Of a stretch of 64,000 bases of DNA, positions 34,197 through 43,065 are shown one piece after another. Made by a program: the position numbers and the translations under genes. The stretch is from Bradyrhizobium lablabi (GTDB taxonomy: Bacteria > Pseudomonadota > Alphaproteobacteria > Rhizobiales > Xanthobacteraceae): NCBI RefSeq assembly GCF_900141755.1, contig NZ_LT670844.1:496001-560000 (forward strand), written 5' to 3'. The notes under the pieces are model-generated. The model made no database searches and had not been told where the DNA came from. It saw only the letters and a program-made list of their open reading frames with translations. The first letter of the stretch is position 1; every line of letters begins with the position of its first letter.

Positions 34197-36053
34197 ATGA
34201 ACAGCTCGCACCCGGCCCCTCGCCGGCATGCCAACGACTGGGCCGCCCTGAAGTCGCCGCTGCGACGGTTCCTCGACGCCTGCCATGCCGATTTCTCCGT
34301 GGAGACCGGCGGCGCGGTCGCCAATTACATCCCCGAACTCGGCAAGGCCGACCCAAATCATTTCGGCATCAGCCTCGCCACCATCGACGGCTATGTCTAC
34401 GAGGTCGGCGACAGCCGCGAGCCGTTCACGATCCAGTCGATGTCAAAACCCTTCGTGTTTGCGCTGGCGCTGGATACGCTCGGCGCGGACCATGTCGAAA
34501 GCGCGATCGGCGTCGAACCGTCAGGCGATCCCTTCAATTCGATCCGGCTCGATGCCAACAACCATCCGTTCAATCCGATGGTCAATGCCGGGGCGATCGC
34601 GTGTTCCGCGCTTATTCGCGAGGCCGAAGGCGACGGCGCTTTCGAATATATCCGTCAGGCGCTCGGCCGCTTCGCCGGGCGCGAGCTCGGCGTCGACGAG
34701 GCGGTGTTTGCGTCGGAAAGCGCAACCGGCGATCGCAACCGCGCCATCGCCTATATGCTGCGCAACTCCGGCGTCATCAAGGATGACGTCAGCAAGGTGC
34801 TGGAGGTCTATTTCCGGCAATGTTCGGTGCTGGTGACGGCGCGCGACAGCGCGGTGATGGCGGCAACGCTCGCCAATCACGGCATCAACCCCGTGACCGG
34901 CGAACAGGTGGTGACCCCTTACGCGGTTTCACGGACGCTGTCGGTGATGACCTCATCCGGCATGTATGATTATGCCGGCGAATGGATCTATCGCGTCGGT
35001 ATTCCCGCCAAAAGCGGCGTCGGCGGCGGCATTCTGGCGGCATTGCCGGCGCGGCTCGGGCTCGGCAGCTATTCGCCGCGGCTCGACAGCCACGGCAATA
35101 GCGTGCGCGGCATCAAGGTCTGCGAGGCGCTGTCGGCGCATTACGACCTGCATATGCTCAACCGCAGCGAGGATGCGCACAACATCATCGCCGACTACGA
35201 CATCGGCAAGAGCGCGTCGCGGCGCAGCCGCCGGCCGCACGAGCAGAAGATTCTCGCAAGCCACCACCGGGACGTCCGCATCATCGAACTGGTGGGGACG
35301 CTGACATTTTCCAATGTCGATTACGTCTCCCGTCAGCTTGCGGAGAAACCGCGCCCGCATTTCATCATCTTCGACCTGCGCCGGGTGGCATCGGTCACGC
35401 GCGCCGGCGCCCGGCTATTGGCCGAGGGTTTCCGCGAACTGGCGCACTTCAATGTCACTGCGATCCTGTCCGGCACCAAGCGCTCCTCGCCGGAATGGAA
35501 AATCGTCGCCGAATGGACCGACACGCTTTCGAATGTGCGCAACTTCCCTCTGCTCGACGACGCCATCGAATGGGCGGAAGACCAGATCGTCTATCGCCAC
35601 GGCGGCGCGATTGAGGCGGTTGAGATGACCGAGCTTTCCGAACAGCCGCTGCTGGCGGGACTGGGCGCGGAGGAACTTGCACAGCTCGCCTCGCTGGGCA
35701 CGATCCGAACCTACCACGCAGGCGAGAAGATCATCGCGACAACGGAGCCCGCAACGTCGCTGTATTTCCTAAGGAGCGGCGTCGTCCATGTCACGCTGCC
35801 CGGCGGTATCCGGCTCGCGACGATTGCGGCCGGCATGCCCTTCGGCGAAATGGCGCTATTGGAGGGGCACCGTTCGGCCGACGTCGTGGCCGACCAATCC
35901 GTCACCGCGCTCGAAGTGCTGCTCGCCGATTTCGAGCGTTTCCGCGAACAGCATCCGCGCGCCGGCGAACGGATCATGCGCAATCTGGCGCAGATGCTCG
36001 CCGACCGCCTGATCGCGGCCAACAGCAAGGTGAATTTGCTGACGGCGACGTAG
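34197..36053 (+). CDS. glsA: Glutaminase fused to STAS and cyclic-nucleotide-binding domains
   Basis: A 618-residue three-domain protein. Residues about 20-315 are a serine-dependent glutaminase (glutamine to glutamate plus ammonia): SMSKPFVFAL holds the catalytic Ser81-x-x-Lys84, with NPMVNAGAIACSALI, LEVYFRQCSVLVTARD and AKSGVGGGILA. Residues about 345-445 form a STAS domain (RIIELVGTLTFSNVDYVSRQ, FIIFDLRRVASVTRAGARLL). Residues about 475-600 are a cAMP-binding fold with the phosphate cassette FGEMALLEGHRSADVVAD. A plain bacterial glutaminase is about 310 residues, so the C-terminal half looks regulatory. It is convergent with the kinase gene, 14 bp apart. Confidence 0.93.
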   Translation: MNSSHPAPRRHANDWAALKSPLRRFLDACHADFSVETGGAVANYIPELGKADPNHFGISLATIDGYVYEVGDSREPFTIQSMSKPFVFALALDTLGADHVESAIGVEPSGDPFNSIRLDANNHPFNPMVNAGAIACSALIREAEGDGAFEYIRQALGRFAGRELGVDEAVFASESATGDRNRAIAYMLRNSGVIKDDVSKVLEVYFRQCSVLVTARDSAVMAATLANHGINPVTGEQVVTPYAVSRTLSVMTSSGMYDYAGEWIYRVGIPAKSGVGGGILAALPARLGLGSYSPRLDSHGNSVRGIKVCEALSAHYDLHMLNRSEDAHNIIADYDIGKSASRRSRRPHEQKILASHHRDVRIIELVGTLTFSNVDYVSRQLAEKPRPHFIIFDLRRVASVTRAGARLLAEGFRELAHFNVTAILSGTKRSSPEWKIVAEWTDTLSNVRNFPLLDDAIEWAEDQIVYRHGGAIEAVEMTELSEQPLLAGLGAEELAQLASLGTIRTYHAGEKIIATTEPATSLYFLRSGVVHVTLPGGIRLATIAAGMPFGEMALLEGHRSADVVADQSVTALEVLLADFERFREQHPRAGERIMRNLAQMLADRLIAANSKVNLLTAT

Positions 36054-36067
36054 GAAAAAAAGCGCAC

Positions 36068-37741
36068 TCACGATCCGTCGGCGATGCCTGTGCTTTCAGA
36101 GGCGCGAACGAGGTGGAAGTTGTCGGGCTGCTCTCGCCGTGAAGCAGTCGAAACCTCGGCGAGCAGCAAAAACTGAAAGACGGTGCCCTCGGGCTTGTTC
36201 GGGACAACCCACAGCCGCCCACCATGGGCCTCAATGATCGAACGGCAGATCGACAGGCCCATCCCCATGCCGCCCGATTTCGTCGTGAACAGCGGATTGA
36301 ATAAGCGCTCGAGGTCTTGCGAGCCGATTCCGGTTCCGGTGTCCGCCACCGATACCATGACGCCGCCGCCGTCGTGGGCCTCGGACCTCACGCACAGGAC
36401 CCGCGCCCCATCCTTGGTCGCCATCGAATCGATCGCGTTGGCGATCAAGTTCAGGAGCACTTGCTGCAGCTGGATTCGATCTCCTCTTACTTGGGGTAGC
36501 TCGGCATTCGGCTCGGTTTGTACCGCTATCCGGTGCCTTTGCAGATCGCCGCGCGTCAAGGCGAGGGCTTCTCCGATAAGTTCGTTGATGTCGAGCGAAG
36601 TTCTGTTGCGGGCGTCCTTCTTGAAGATCGCCCGAATGCTTTCAATCACCGCTGCCGCGCGATGGCCATCTGCGACGATCTGCCTGAATGCCGCCTTCGC
36701 CTGATCGAGATCGGGCTTCGAGCGATCAAGCCAATTTAAGCCCGCATCGGCATTCGTTACCATCCCGGCCAAGGGCTGCTTGACCTCGTGCGCGATCGTT
36801 GCCGAGACCGCGTCCCCGGTCATCAGCCGCGCCTCGCGCTCTCGGCGTTGGGCAAGGACCGCGCGGAGCAGCTGCGCGTAAAGAATCGTGATCTCGTACA
36901 GCAGGACAAACAGCAGGAGACTGCTGGATATGAGCCCGTAGAACCGGCCGGCATACCAGCCGAAGCTGAAGCGGGCCGGAATGGGAAACGCGATCAGACA
37001 GATCTCTATCACATATGCGGACATCACCACCATCAGCCACAGGTCGAGCACCGAACGCTGGCGAATCCAGAGCAAGATGACTGCAAGGGCGCTCCACAGG
37101 GCCAGACAGCTGGCAATAAACTGCCAGAGGGTGGAGAAGTGGAGCGGATCGAGATTGATGCGCGGCAATAATGCATCGCCCGCTGTAACAATATACGCCA
37201 CGGCACAGACGATAGCCGCGGTCATGGCAACACTCAAAAGGATGGCCACAGCTGCGGAGCCCCGCCACAACCGCCTGGCCGGATCGTTATCCTTCGACAG
37301 GGCATAGGCGATCACGAACATGGCAAAACCGGCGTGCCACAGGGTGTAGAGCCAGCTGGTGCTCTGCAGCCCGGCACCAAGCAGGCCATTCGGCGAGAAG
37401 ACATCCGGAAAGGTCAGCATCCACGGGATGACGATGAGTGCGGTGTAGAGATATCCACTCGCGATCGCGAGCAGGGCACGCGAACGCAACATGGAGAACT
37501 GGGCAAACAGCAGGACGGCGGTGATCGAATCGGTCAGGAACATCGCGGTGGCATAAATCGGGACGAAGTGGTCGATCCGCCCCAGCTGGATGGTCGAGAG
37601 CGGCCCCTCCGTGATGGCAAAGGCGAACAGCAAGGCGAGCACGACGGCAACGGCGAGCCGTCTCTGCGCGCGGCTCGGCGGCAAGCTCGAGAGGATAAAA
37701 TGCTGTTCCACTGGGACGATGGCGGCGTCCGTATTCAGCAT
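36068..37741 (-). CDS. Membrane sensor histidine kinase, MASE4-like input, orphan
   Basis: A 557-residue kinase from ATG 37741 (ATG 37777 is possible). Six to eight N-terminal hydrophobic helices (about residues 28-300) form a membrane sensor resembling MASE4. Then HisKA with the phospho-accepting His in ATIAHEVKQPLAGMVTNADA, and HATPase with NLIANAIDSM (N box), VSVADTGTGIG (G1), NPLFTTKSGGMGMGLSICRS (F and G2). There is no response regulator beside it. The input signal is unknown. It is divergent from the peptide-type binding protein, 283 bp away. Confidence 0.88.
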   Translation of the reverse strand: MLNTDAAIVPVEQHFILSSLPPSRAQRRLAVAVVLALLFAFAITEGPLSTIQLGRIDHFVPIYATAMFLTDSITAVLLFAQFSMLRSRALLAIASGYLYTALIVIPWMLTFPDVFSPNGLLGAGLQSTSWLYTLWHAGFAMFVIAYALSKDNDPARRLWRGSAAVAILLSVAMTAAIVCAVAYIVTAGDALLPRINLDPLHFSTLWQFIASCLALWSALAVILLWIRQRSVLDLWLMVVMSAYVIEICLIAFPIPARFSFGWYAGRFYGLISSSLLLFVLLYEITILYAQLLRAVLAQRREREARLMTGDAVSATIAHEVKQPLAGMVTNADAGLNWLDRSKPDLDQAKAAFRQIVADGHRAAAVIESIRAIFKKDARNRTSLDINELIGEALALTRGDLQRHRIAVQTEPNAELPQVRGDRIQLQQVLLNLIANAIDSMATKDGARVLCVRSEAHDGGGVMVSVADTGTGIGSQDLERLFNPLFTTKSGGMGMGLSICRSIIEAHGGRLWVVPNKPEGTVFQFLLLAEVSTASRREQPDNFHLVRASESTGIADGS

Positions 37742-38024
37742 CGGAGCGACTCTTCGCGGCGGCTGGAACGTGTGCACGAAGCTTATACGGCTTCGCCGGT
37801 TTCGTCACTGCTGCTTCGGCTGGCCGCCCTTAACGGCCCAGAAATTGCAGGAGATGTACAACAGGTGAGATTGCAGGAGCTTTGGTGGTGCAGAGAGGTA
37901 CCATAAATCTCACACCGACATTTTCTGCATGTGGCCGCGGGCCCTGCGCCTGGCCCCTATCTGGTACGCTCGCATTGCCTAACCAACTATCGGTCCTTGA
38001 CCGGTTTCACTCAGGAGAGATCGA

Positions 38025-39635
38025 ATGTTCCAGATCGCGCGTTGGAAATGTCCGGTGATCGCCTCGAAGATCATCCTTCCGGCTCTTACGCTCGCCGCCG
38101 CGATGGCGGCCTCTGCGCCGGCCGACGCCAAGACCATCACCGCGGTGATGCATTCCGACCTGCGCGTCATCGATCCCGGTTTCACCACCGCCTACATCAC
38201 GCGCGATCACGGCTACATGGTCTATGACACGCTGCTCGCGACCGACGCCAACTTCAAGATCCAGCCGCAGATGGCGGATTGGAAAGTCTCCGACGACAAG
38301 CTCACCTACACCTTCACATTGCGCGACGGCTTGAAATGGCATGACGGCGCGCCGGTGACGGCGGAAGATTGCGTGGCCTCGCTGAAGCGCTGGGGCAAGA
38401 ACGACGGCATGGGCCAGAAGCTGATGGATTTCACCGCCAGCATCGAGGCTCCCGACGCCAAGACCATCGTGCTCAAACTGAAGGAGCCTTACGGCCTGGT
38501 CTTGGAAACGATCGGCAAGCCCTCGTCGCTGGTGCCGTTCATGATGCCGAAGCGGCTTGCGGAAACGCCGCCCGGCCAGCAGATCAAGGAGCAGATCGGC
38601 TCCGGTCCGTTCAAATTCGTGGCCGCCGAATTCCAGCCCGGCGTGAAGGCGGTCTATGAGAAGAACAAGGACTACGTGCCTCGCAAGGAGCCGGCGAGTT
38701 GGACCGCCGGTGGCAAGATAGTGAAGGTCGATCGCGTCGAATGGATCACCATGGCGGACGCCCAGACCGCGGTGAACGCGCTGCAATCCGGCGACATCGA
38801 TTTCATGGAAAATCCGTCATGGGATATTTTGCCGGTGCTGGCCGCCAACCCGGATCTCAGGGTTGAAGACCTGAACAAGTTCGGCTTCCAGACGGTCGGA
38901 CGGATGAACTTCCTTTATCCGCCCTTCGATAACTTAAAGGTGCGCCGCGCCGCCTTGATGGCGCTGAACCAGAAGGACGTGCTGGACGGGTTGGTTGGCA
39001 ACCCCAAATATTATCGCATCTGCGGCGCCATCTTTATCTGCGACACGCCGCTTGCGACCGATGTCGGCTCCGAGACGCTGGTGAAGGGCAACGGCATGGC
39101 GGAAGCGAAGAAGCTGCTCGCCGCATCCGGCTATGACGGCACGCCCATTGTCATCATGGCGCCCGGCGATGTGGTTACATTGAAGGCGCAGCCGATCGTC
39201 GCGGCGCAATTGTTGCGCGAAGCGGGTTTCAAGGTCGATGTGCAGGCGACCGACTGGCAGACCGTGGTCACCCGCCGCGCCAGCCAGAAGCCGCCGAGCG
39301 AGGGCGGCTGGAACATGTTCTTCACCAACTTCACCAGCGCCGACGTCGCGAACCCGGTCGCCCACTTTCCGATCACCGCCAAAGGCAAGAATGGCAGCTG
39401 GTTCGGCTGGCCCGATGACCCCAAGGAGGAAGCGTTGCGCGACGCCTTCGTGCGCGCGTCATCGCCCGACGAGCAGAAGAAGATCGCGGCCGACATCCAG
39501 CAGGAAGTCTACGACCAGGTGATCTACATCCCGCTCGGACAATATCTCGCACCGAGCGCGTGGCGGAAATCGCTGTCCGGCGTGCTCGACGGCCCGGCGA
39601 CGCCGGTGTTCTGGAACATCGATAAGTCGGAGTGA
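38025..39635 (+). CDS. ABC transporter substrate-binding protein, SBP family 5 (DppA/OppA type)
   Basis: A periplasmic receptor for peptides, nickel or similar solutes. It has 536 residues. A signal peptide ends near SAPADAKTITAVM (residues 30-42). SBP_bac_5 landmarks: DHGYMVYDTLLATDANFKIQ, YTFTLRDGLKWHDGAPVTAE, IGSGPFKFV, then RRAALMALNQKDVLDGLVG. AGGAG lies before the ATG. No permease or ATPase genes follow, so it is an orphan receptor in this window. The downstream gap of 135 bp holds no clear gene. Confidence 0.9.
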   Translation: MFQIARWKCPVIASKIILPALTLAAAMAASAPADAKTITAVMHSDLRVIDPGFTTAYITRDHGYMVYDTLLATDANFKIQPQMADWKVSDDKLTYTFTLRDGLKWHDGAPVTAEDCVASLKRWGKNDGMGQKLMDFTASIEAPDAKTIVLKLKEPYGLVLETIGKPSSLVPFMMPKRLAETPPGQQIKEQIGSGPFKFVAAEFQPGVKAVYEKNKDYVPRKEPASWTAGGKIVKVDRVEWITMADAQTAVNALQSGDIDFMENPSWDILPVLAANPDLRVEDLNKFGFQTVGRMNFLYPPFDNLKVRRAALMALNQKDVLDGLVGNPKYYRICGAIFICDTPLATDVGSETLVKGNGMAEAKKLLAASGYDGTPIVIMAPGDVVTLKAQPIVAAQLLREAGFKVDVQATDWQTVVTRRASQKPPSEGGWNMFFTNFTSADVANPVAHFPITAKGKNGSWFGWPDDPKEEALRDAFVRASSPDEQKKIAADIQQEVYDQVIYIPLGQYLAPSAWRKSLSGVLDGPATPVFWNIDKSE

Positions 39636-39770
39636 AGGGTCCAACTTTGAAAAAGGTGAGCATCACGAGGAGCAGGTTCTCTGAGTAACTGCCTGCGGCC
39701 AGGCGCGCGAACACATATGCAGGCCAATCGCGCGCTCGTTGTCTGGCTTGATCGCGATGCTCTCCCTAAT

Positions 39771-40277
39771 TCAGTCGATTATTTGCGACGGCCCCGTAAT
39801 CTCCCACTTAACATTGGGCTGATTGACGCAATCCCATTGACTAATATTGGCGCCGTTACCCTGTGAGATTCCATCAACCTGCATACATTTGTCCGAAGCC
39901 TTGTTTATGATGTAATATGACGTGTCGCCTGCAGGTTCCTGTTTCCACAGGACGTTATTCTGATTGACACAATCCCACTGCGTAATGTCAGCGCCGTTAT
40001 TCTGTGAAGCTCCGTTCACTTGGGCGCATTTGCCGCTGTGCTTCGCTTGAAGCTTGAAATAGCCGTTTCCGGCATTTATTTTGCGCCATAAAACATTAGG
40101 CTGATCTACACACTGCCACTGAGTAATTTTGGCGCCATTGTCCTGAGAGAGGCCATTGACCTGAGCGCACTTGCCGCTATGCACGGCTTTGAGCTCAAAA
40201 TATTCGGCCGCCATCACTTGGGAAGAGCTAGATACCAATGCAATAAATGCGGTGTTTAGCAGAATATTTCTCTTCAT
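39771..40277 (-). CDS. Secreted ricin-type (beta-trefoil) lectin
   Basis: A 168-residue protein from ATG 40277 (GGAG upstream). A signal peptide MKRNILLNTAFIALVSSSSQ ends near VMA-AEYF. The mature part is three repeats of about 45 residues, each with GKCAQVNG or KCMQVDG, then a Q-N-N/G motif, then a Q-x-W: ITQWQCVDQPNVLW, ITQWDCVNQNNVLW, ISQWDCVNQPNVKW. This is a full ricin B-type beta-trefoil with nothing else attached, so a carbohydrate-binding role is likely. The gene is visibly AT-richer than its neighbours, a sign of transfer. Confidence 0.88.
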   Translation of the reverse strand: MKRNILLNTAFIALVSSSSQVMAAEYFELKAVHSGKCAQVNGLSQDNGAKITQWQCVDQPNVLWRKINAGNGYFKLQAKHSGKCAQVNGASQNNGADITQWDCVNQNNVLWKQEPAGDTSYYIINKASDKCMQVDGISQGNGANISQWDCVNQPNVKWEITGPSQIID

Positions 40278-40465
40278 GATTTTGCTCCACGGTTGAGGCT
40301 TGAATGCCTGACAGAGCGCTACCATCGCTGGGCGATGTGGGCGCACTATGCGCGGAACAGGCACACCGTGAGTATGAGCTGGTTCACACCTTAAAATAGA
40401 GTTCGCCATCTTCGACCCGAAGACGAGCGCCTATAAGTCCGTGTCGTGGAAGCACGACCAGCGAT

Positions 40466-40990
40466 TCACACCACTTCCGACACCGGCTGCATGTCGATCT
40501 CAAACGTTTCCAAAAACTTCGACGTCATGATGTAGAAGCCGACCGAGAGCTGCAATTCGACCAGCGCCGCCGGCGTCAGTTTTGTCGCGATTGCCTTGAA
40601 CGTCGCGTCCGTCGGGCGGCGCATGGCGACGATTTCATCGGTGAAGGCGAGCGCTGCGCGCTGCGTCTCGTTAAAACAGGTCGCGGATTTCCAATCCTCG
40701 AGCGCGGCATTCTGCTCGTCGGTAACGCCGACATTCCTGCCGATGCGCTTGTGGGCGACGATCTCATAGGGCGCCTCGCACAGGATGCCCGTGCGCGTGA
40801 TGGCGAGTTCCCGCACCACGGGATCGAGTTCCCCCTTGTTGCGGATGGCGCCGCCGAGCCGGCAATATTGCTCGAAATAGCTTGGCGAATGCGCCATCAT
40901 CCGGAAAATATTGGCGTTGCGGTTCTTCCCCAGGATCTCGCGCGTCCGCTCATTCGATTTCGAAGTATCGCAATAGTCGATGCGGGCCAT
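40466..40990 (-). CDS. Carboxymuconolactone decarboxylase / AhpD-like protein
   Basis: A 174-residue all-helical protein of the CMD/AhpD superfamily. Landmarks: NIFRMMAHSPSYFEQYCRLG, LDPVVRELAITRTGILCEAP then YEIVAHKRIGRNVGVTDEQ, and LTPAALVELQLSVGFYIMTS. Only one Cys (in GILCEAP) lies near the position of the CxxC of true AhpD, so peroxidase-partner activity is doubtful. The family also includes lactone decarboxylases and gamma-carboxymuconolactone enzymes. The function here is open. Confidence 0.85.
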   Translation of the reverse strand: MARIDYCDTSKSNERTREILGKNRNANIFRMMAHSPSYFEQYCRLGGAIRNKGELDPVVRELAITRTGILCEAPYEIVAHKRIGRNVGVTDEQNAALEDWKSATCFNETQRAALAFTDEIVAMRRPTDATFKAIATKLTPAALVELQLSVGFYIMTSKFLETFEIDMQPVSEVV

Positions 40991-41336
40991 ATTTCACCTT
41001 GGGGTTTTGCGACGTTGGTCGCGATTTTTTTTCGAAAGCAGCTTCCATCCGGAACACTATCCGGCTCAACATCTGGGATCAACAGCTTGCGCCACCTCGC
41101 AAATTCAGTGACGCCGTCGACCGCGAAGAAGACGTCGGCCGACCAAGGGTTCGCCAACTCGTCACGGCTGAGTCAAAATGCCGCCGCATTACTGTTCGAC
41201 CTTGGCACGGTCGATATTCGCTGAGTGGGGACTCGTCAAAGCGAATACTCGTCGTGGGGTGTCCCGAGTAAAAAATCGTCGAGTCACAGGCCTTTGCGGG
41301 CAATGATGACTCGCGCCCGAGTCTAGGGAGAACTGC
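40991..41336. other. 346-bp gap, no convincing gene
   Basis: Short reading frames on both strands overlap here without ribosome sites, family motifs or consistent codon use. I see no repeat family or terminator. Confidence 0.5.
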
Positions 41337-41438
41337 ATGAAGGAAGCCACCAAGAGGGCGGCCTCGGAGGCGCTTGCGCAAACGCTGGCGGTGACGGCAA
41401 TGCTCGTCATCGCCAGCGTTGTTTTTTATTGGCGGTGA
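41337..41438 (+). CDS. Possible 33-residue single-helix membrane protein
   Basis: ATG 41337 follows AGGGAG at a good distance. The frame reads MKEATKRAASEALAQTLAVT then AMLVIASVVFYWR and stops at 41438: a basic amphipathic start, then one hydrophobic helix ending in aromatic residues and Arg. This is the shape of real bacterial small membrane proteins. A dispersed repeat follows directly. There is no homologue I recognise, so it could be chance. Confidence 0.4.
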   Translation: MKEATKRAASEALAQTLAVTAMLVIASVVFYWR

Positions 41439-41443
41439 AAACC

Positions 41444-41534
41444 GTCATTGCGAGGAGCGCACGCGACGAAGCAATCCAGCCACCGGTACCGCGTCACATC
41501 TGGATTGCTTCGCTTCGCTGCGCTCGCAATGACG
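41444..41534. repeat. Dispersed palindromic repeat, GTCATTGCGAG family, copy 2
   Basis: gtcattgcgaggagcgcacg ... gaagcaatccag ... ctggattgcttcgcttcg ... ctcgcaatgac. The arms are close inverted copies. It lies between the small ORF and the end of the DUF35 gene, and may act as a bidirectional terminator. Confidence 0.85.
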
Positions 41535-41555
41535 GCAGAGCGGTCGCGAGACGGC

Positions 41556-41909
41556 TCATGATTTTGCCTTTTCAAAATACGGAACGAGGTGGCCGGCAAA
41601 CTGCGCAAAGCGCGCGGTGACCTCATCGCCGATGGCCAGATCATTGTCGCCATGGGCCATCATGCGAAAGCCCTCGCGCGTATCTATGAGAACGATGTTG
41701 TAGGGAATGTGCGCGCGGGTTTGCGGCGTTGCGGCGCGGCAGACCAGCGACGCGGCGTAAACCGTGCCCTCGCCGCTGGCGCGCTTTTCGACCGGGTCCG
41801 GCGCGCCGCAACCGACGCAGAAGGTTCGGCGGAAATATTGGATAGCGCCGCACGCCGCGCAGGATTGATAGACGATCGCTTCCGTGCCCGTGGTCCAGTC
41901 GCCGCTCAT
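41556..41909 (-). CDS. DUF35 zinc-ribbon / OB-fold acyl-CoA-associated protein
   Basis: A 117-residue protein. The N-terminal rubredoxin-like zinc ribbon has two CxxC pairs (YQSCAACGAIQYFRRTFCVG then CGAP). The C-terminal OB fold is RASGEGTVYAASLVCR ... YNIVLIDTREGFRMMAHGD. DUF35 proteins partner with thiolase-fold enzymes, for example ChsH2 with the aldolase Ltp2 in steroid side-chain breakdown. Here its ATG overlaps the stop of a thiolase-like gene (41906-41909), strong evidence for a complex. Long frames extending it upstream are antisense artefacts. Confidence 0.88.
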   Translation of the reverse strand: MSGDWTTGTEAIVYQSCAACGAIQYFRRTFCVGCGAPDPVEKRASGEGTVYAASLVCRAATPQTRAHIPYNIVLIDTREGFRMMAHGDNDLAIGDEVTARFAQFAGHLVPYFEKAKS

Positions 41910-43042
41910 CGCACCCGCTCCAGGAACATGCTGACGTGCGATGACAGTACGCCGCCGTCGCCATGCAACAGCGCGATCGAGGCGTCGCGCACCTGGCGCT
42001 TTCCCGCGCGTCCCGTCATCTGCAGATGGGTTTCGACCAGATGCGCCATCGCACCGCCGACGCCGCAATGGCCGTAACTCAAGAGCCCACCATGGGTGTT
42101 GAGCGGCATTTCGCCATCGCGGCCAAAATATCCGGCGCGCACGCGCGCAGCCGCCTCCCCGCGCCTGGCGAGTCCAAGATCTTCCAGCAGCATCGCCAGC
42201 GTAATGGTAAAACTGTCGTAGACCGCGGCGTAACGCACGTCCGAGATTGCGACGCCGGCAGCTTGCTTTGCGCGCGCGATCGCAATCTCGGCGCCGAGTT
42301 CGCTCAAAGCGGGCGCCGCTGTGACGTGTTGATGGGTATGCGCCTGCGCGCAGCCACGCACGCGCACGGCGGTCTCGGAGGTCGGTTCGCGGCTGACGAC
42401 AAACGCCGCGCCGCCGTCCGACACCGGGCAGCAATCCAAAAGCTTTAGCGGCAGCGCGACCGGCTTTGAGGCCATCACATCGGCGACGGTAATTGGATCG
42501 TGAAACTGCGCGCCGGGATGGGTCAGCGCGTGGGCGCGCATCAGCACCGCGAATTCGGCGAGGTCCTCCTGGGTAACGCCGTATTCGTGCATGTAGCGCG
42601 AGGCGACGAGCCCGTAATAAGCGGGGATGGTCGGCCCCAGCGGCACCTCGTAGTCGGGATGTCCGACCTGCGCCAGCGCCAGGATCGAGGCGTCGCGGCT
42701 CTGGCCGGTCAACCGGTTCTCGCCTCCGACCACCAGCACATGCCTCGCGACGCCGGCCTCGACCAGATGATGCGCCAGCATCGTCATCGCGAGCCCAGTG
42801 GCGCCGCCGACCTGGACGGCATGCGCGTAAGACGGGCGGATGCCAAAATGCTCGGCGAACACGGTCGCGAGCATGATGTGCGGCGAGACGGTGGAATAGC
42901 CGCAGAGGATGCCATCGATCTCGGCGCGTTTCAGCCCGGCATCGGCTATCGCTAGCTCGGCTGCCTTGCTCATGAGGTCGAGCGAGGAAGAGCCTTCGTG
43001 CCGGCCGTAAGCGGTCAGTCCGACGCCGGTGATGAAGCTCAT
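41906..43042 (-). CDS. SCP2/Ltp-type thiolase-fold protein lacking the nucleophilic Cys
   Basis: A 378-residue thiolase-superfamily protein. It opens FITGVGLTAYGRHEG and has VLVVGGENRLTGQSRD and LKLLDCCPVSDGGAAFV, as in lipid-transfer-protein thiolases. At the nucleophile position, where the neighbouring thiolase has ENACATGTAAV, it reads VQVGGATGLAM, so the Cys is Gly. The C-terminal block is LNTHGGLLSYGHCGVGG instead of GHPIGATG. This suggests non-thiolytic chemistry such as a retro-aldol cleavage with its DUF35 partner, by analogy with Ltp2. The substrate is unknown. Confidence 0.88.
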   Translation of the reverse strand: MSFITGVGLTAYGRHEGSSSLDLMSKAAELAIADAGLKRAEIDGILCGYSTVSPHIMLATVFAEHFGIRPSYAHAVQVGGATGLAMTMLAHHLVEAGVARHVLVVGGENRLTGQSRDASILALAQVGHPDYEVPLGPTIPAYYGLVASRYMHEYGVTQEDLAEFAVLMRAHALTHPGAQFHDPITVADVMASKPVALPLKLLDCCPVSDGGAAFVVSREPTSETAVRVRGCAQAHTHQHVTAAPALSELGAEIAIARAKQAAGVAISDVRYAAVYDSFTITLAMLLEDLGLARRGEAAARVRAGYFGRDGEMPLNTHGGLLSYGHCGVGGAMAHLVETHLQMTGRAGKRQVRDASIALLHGDGGVLSSHVSMFLERVR

Positions 43043-43065
43043 GGTCGGGCCACTTCGTGTGACCT

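Noticed and set aside
37950..37990. Possible sigma-54 promoter (ctggtacgctcgcattgcct) before the peptide-type receptor
   Set aside because: The spacing between the GG and GC elements is 12, not the required 10 bases.
40882..41381. Several overlapping frames of 60-130 codons on both strands
   Set aside because: No motif, no ribosome site, and they overlap the AhpD-like gene start or each other.
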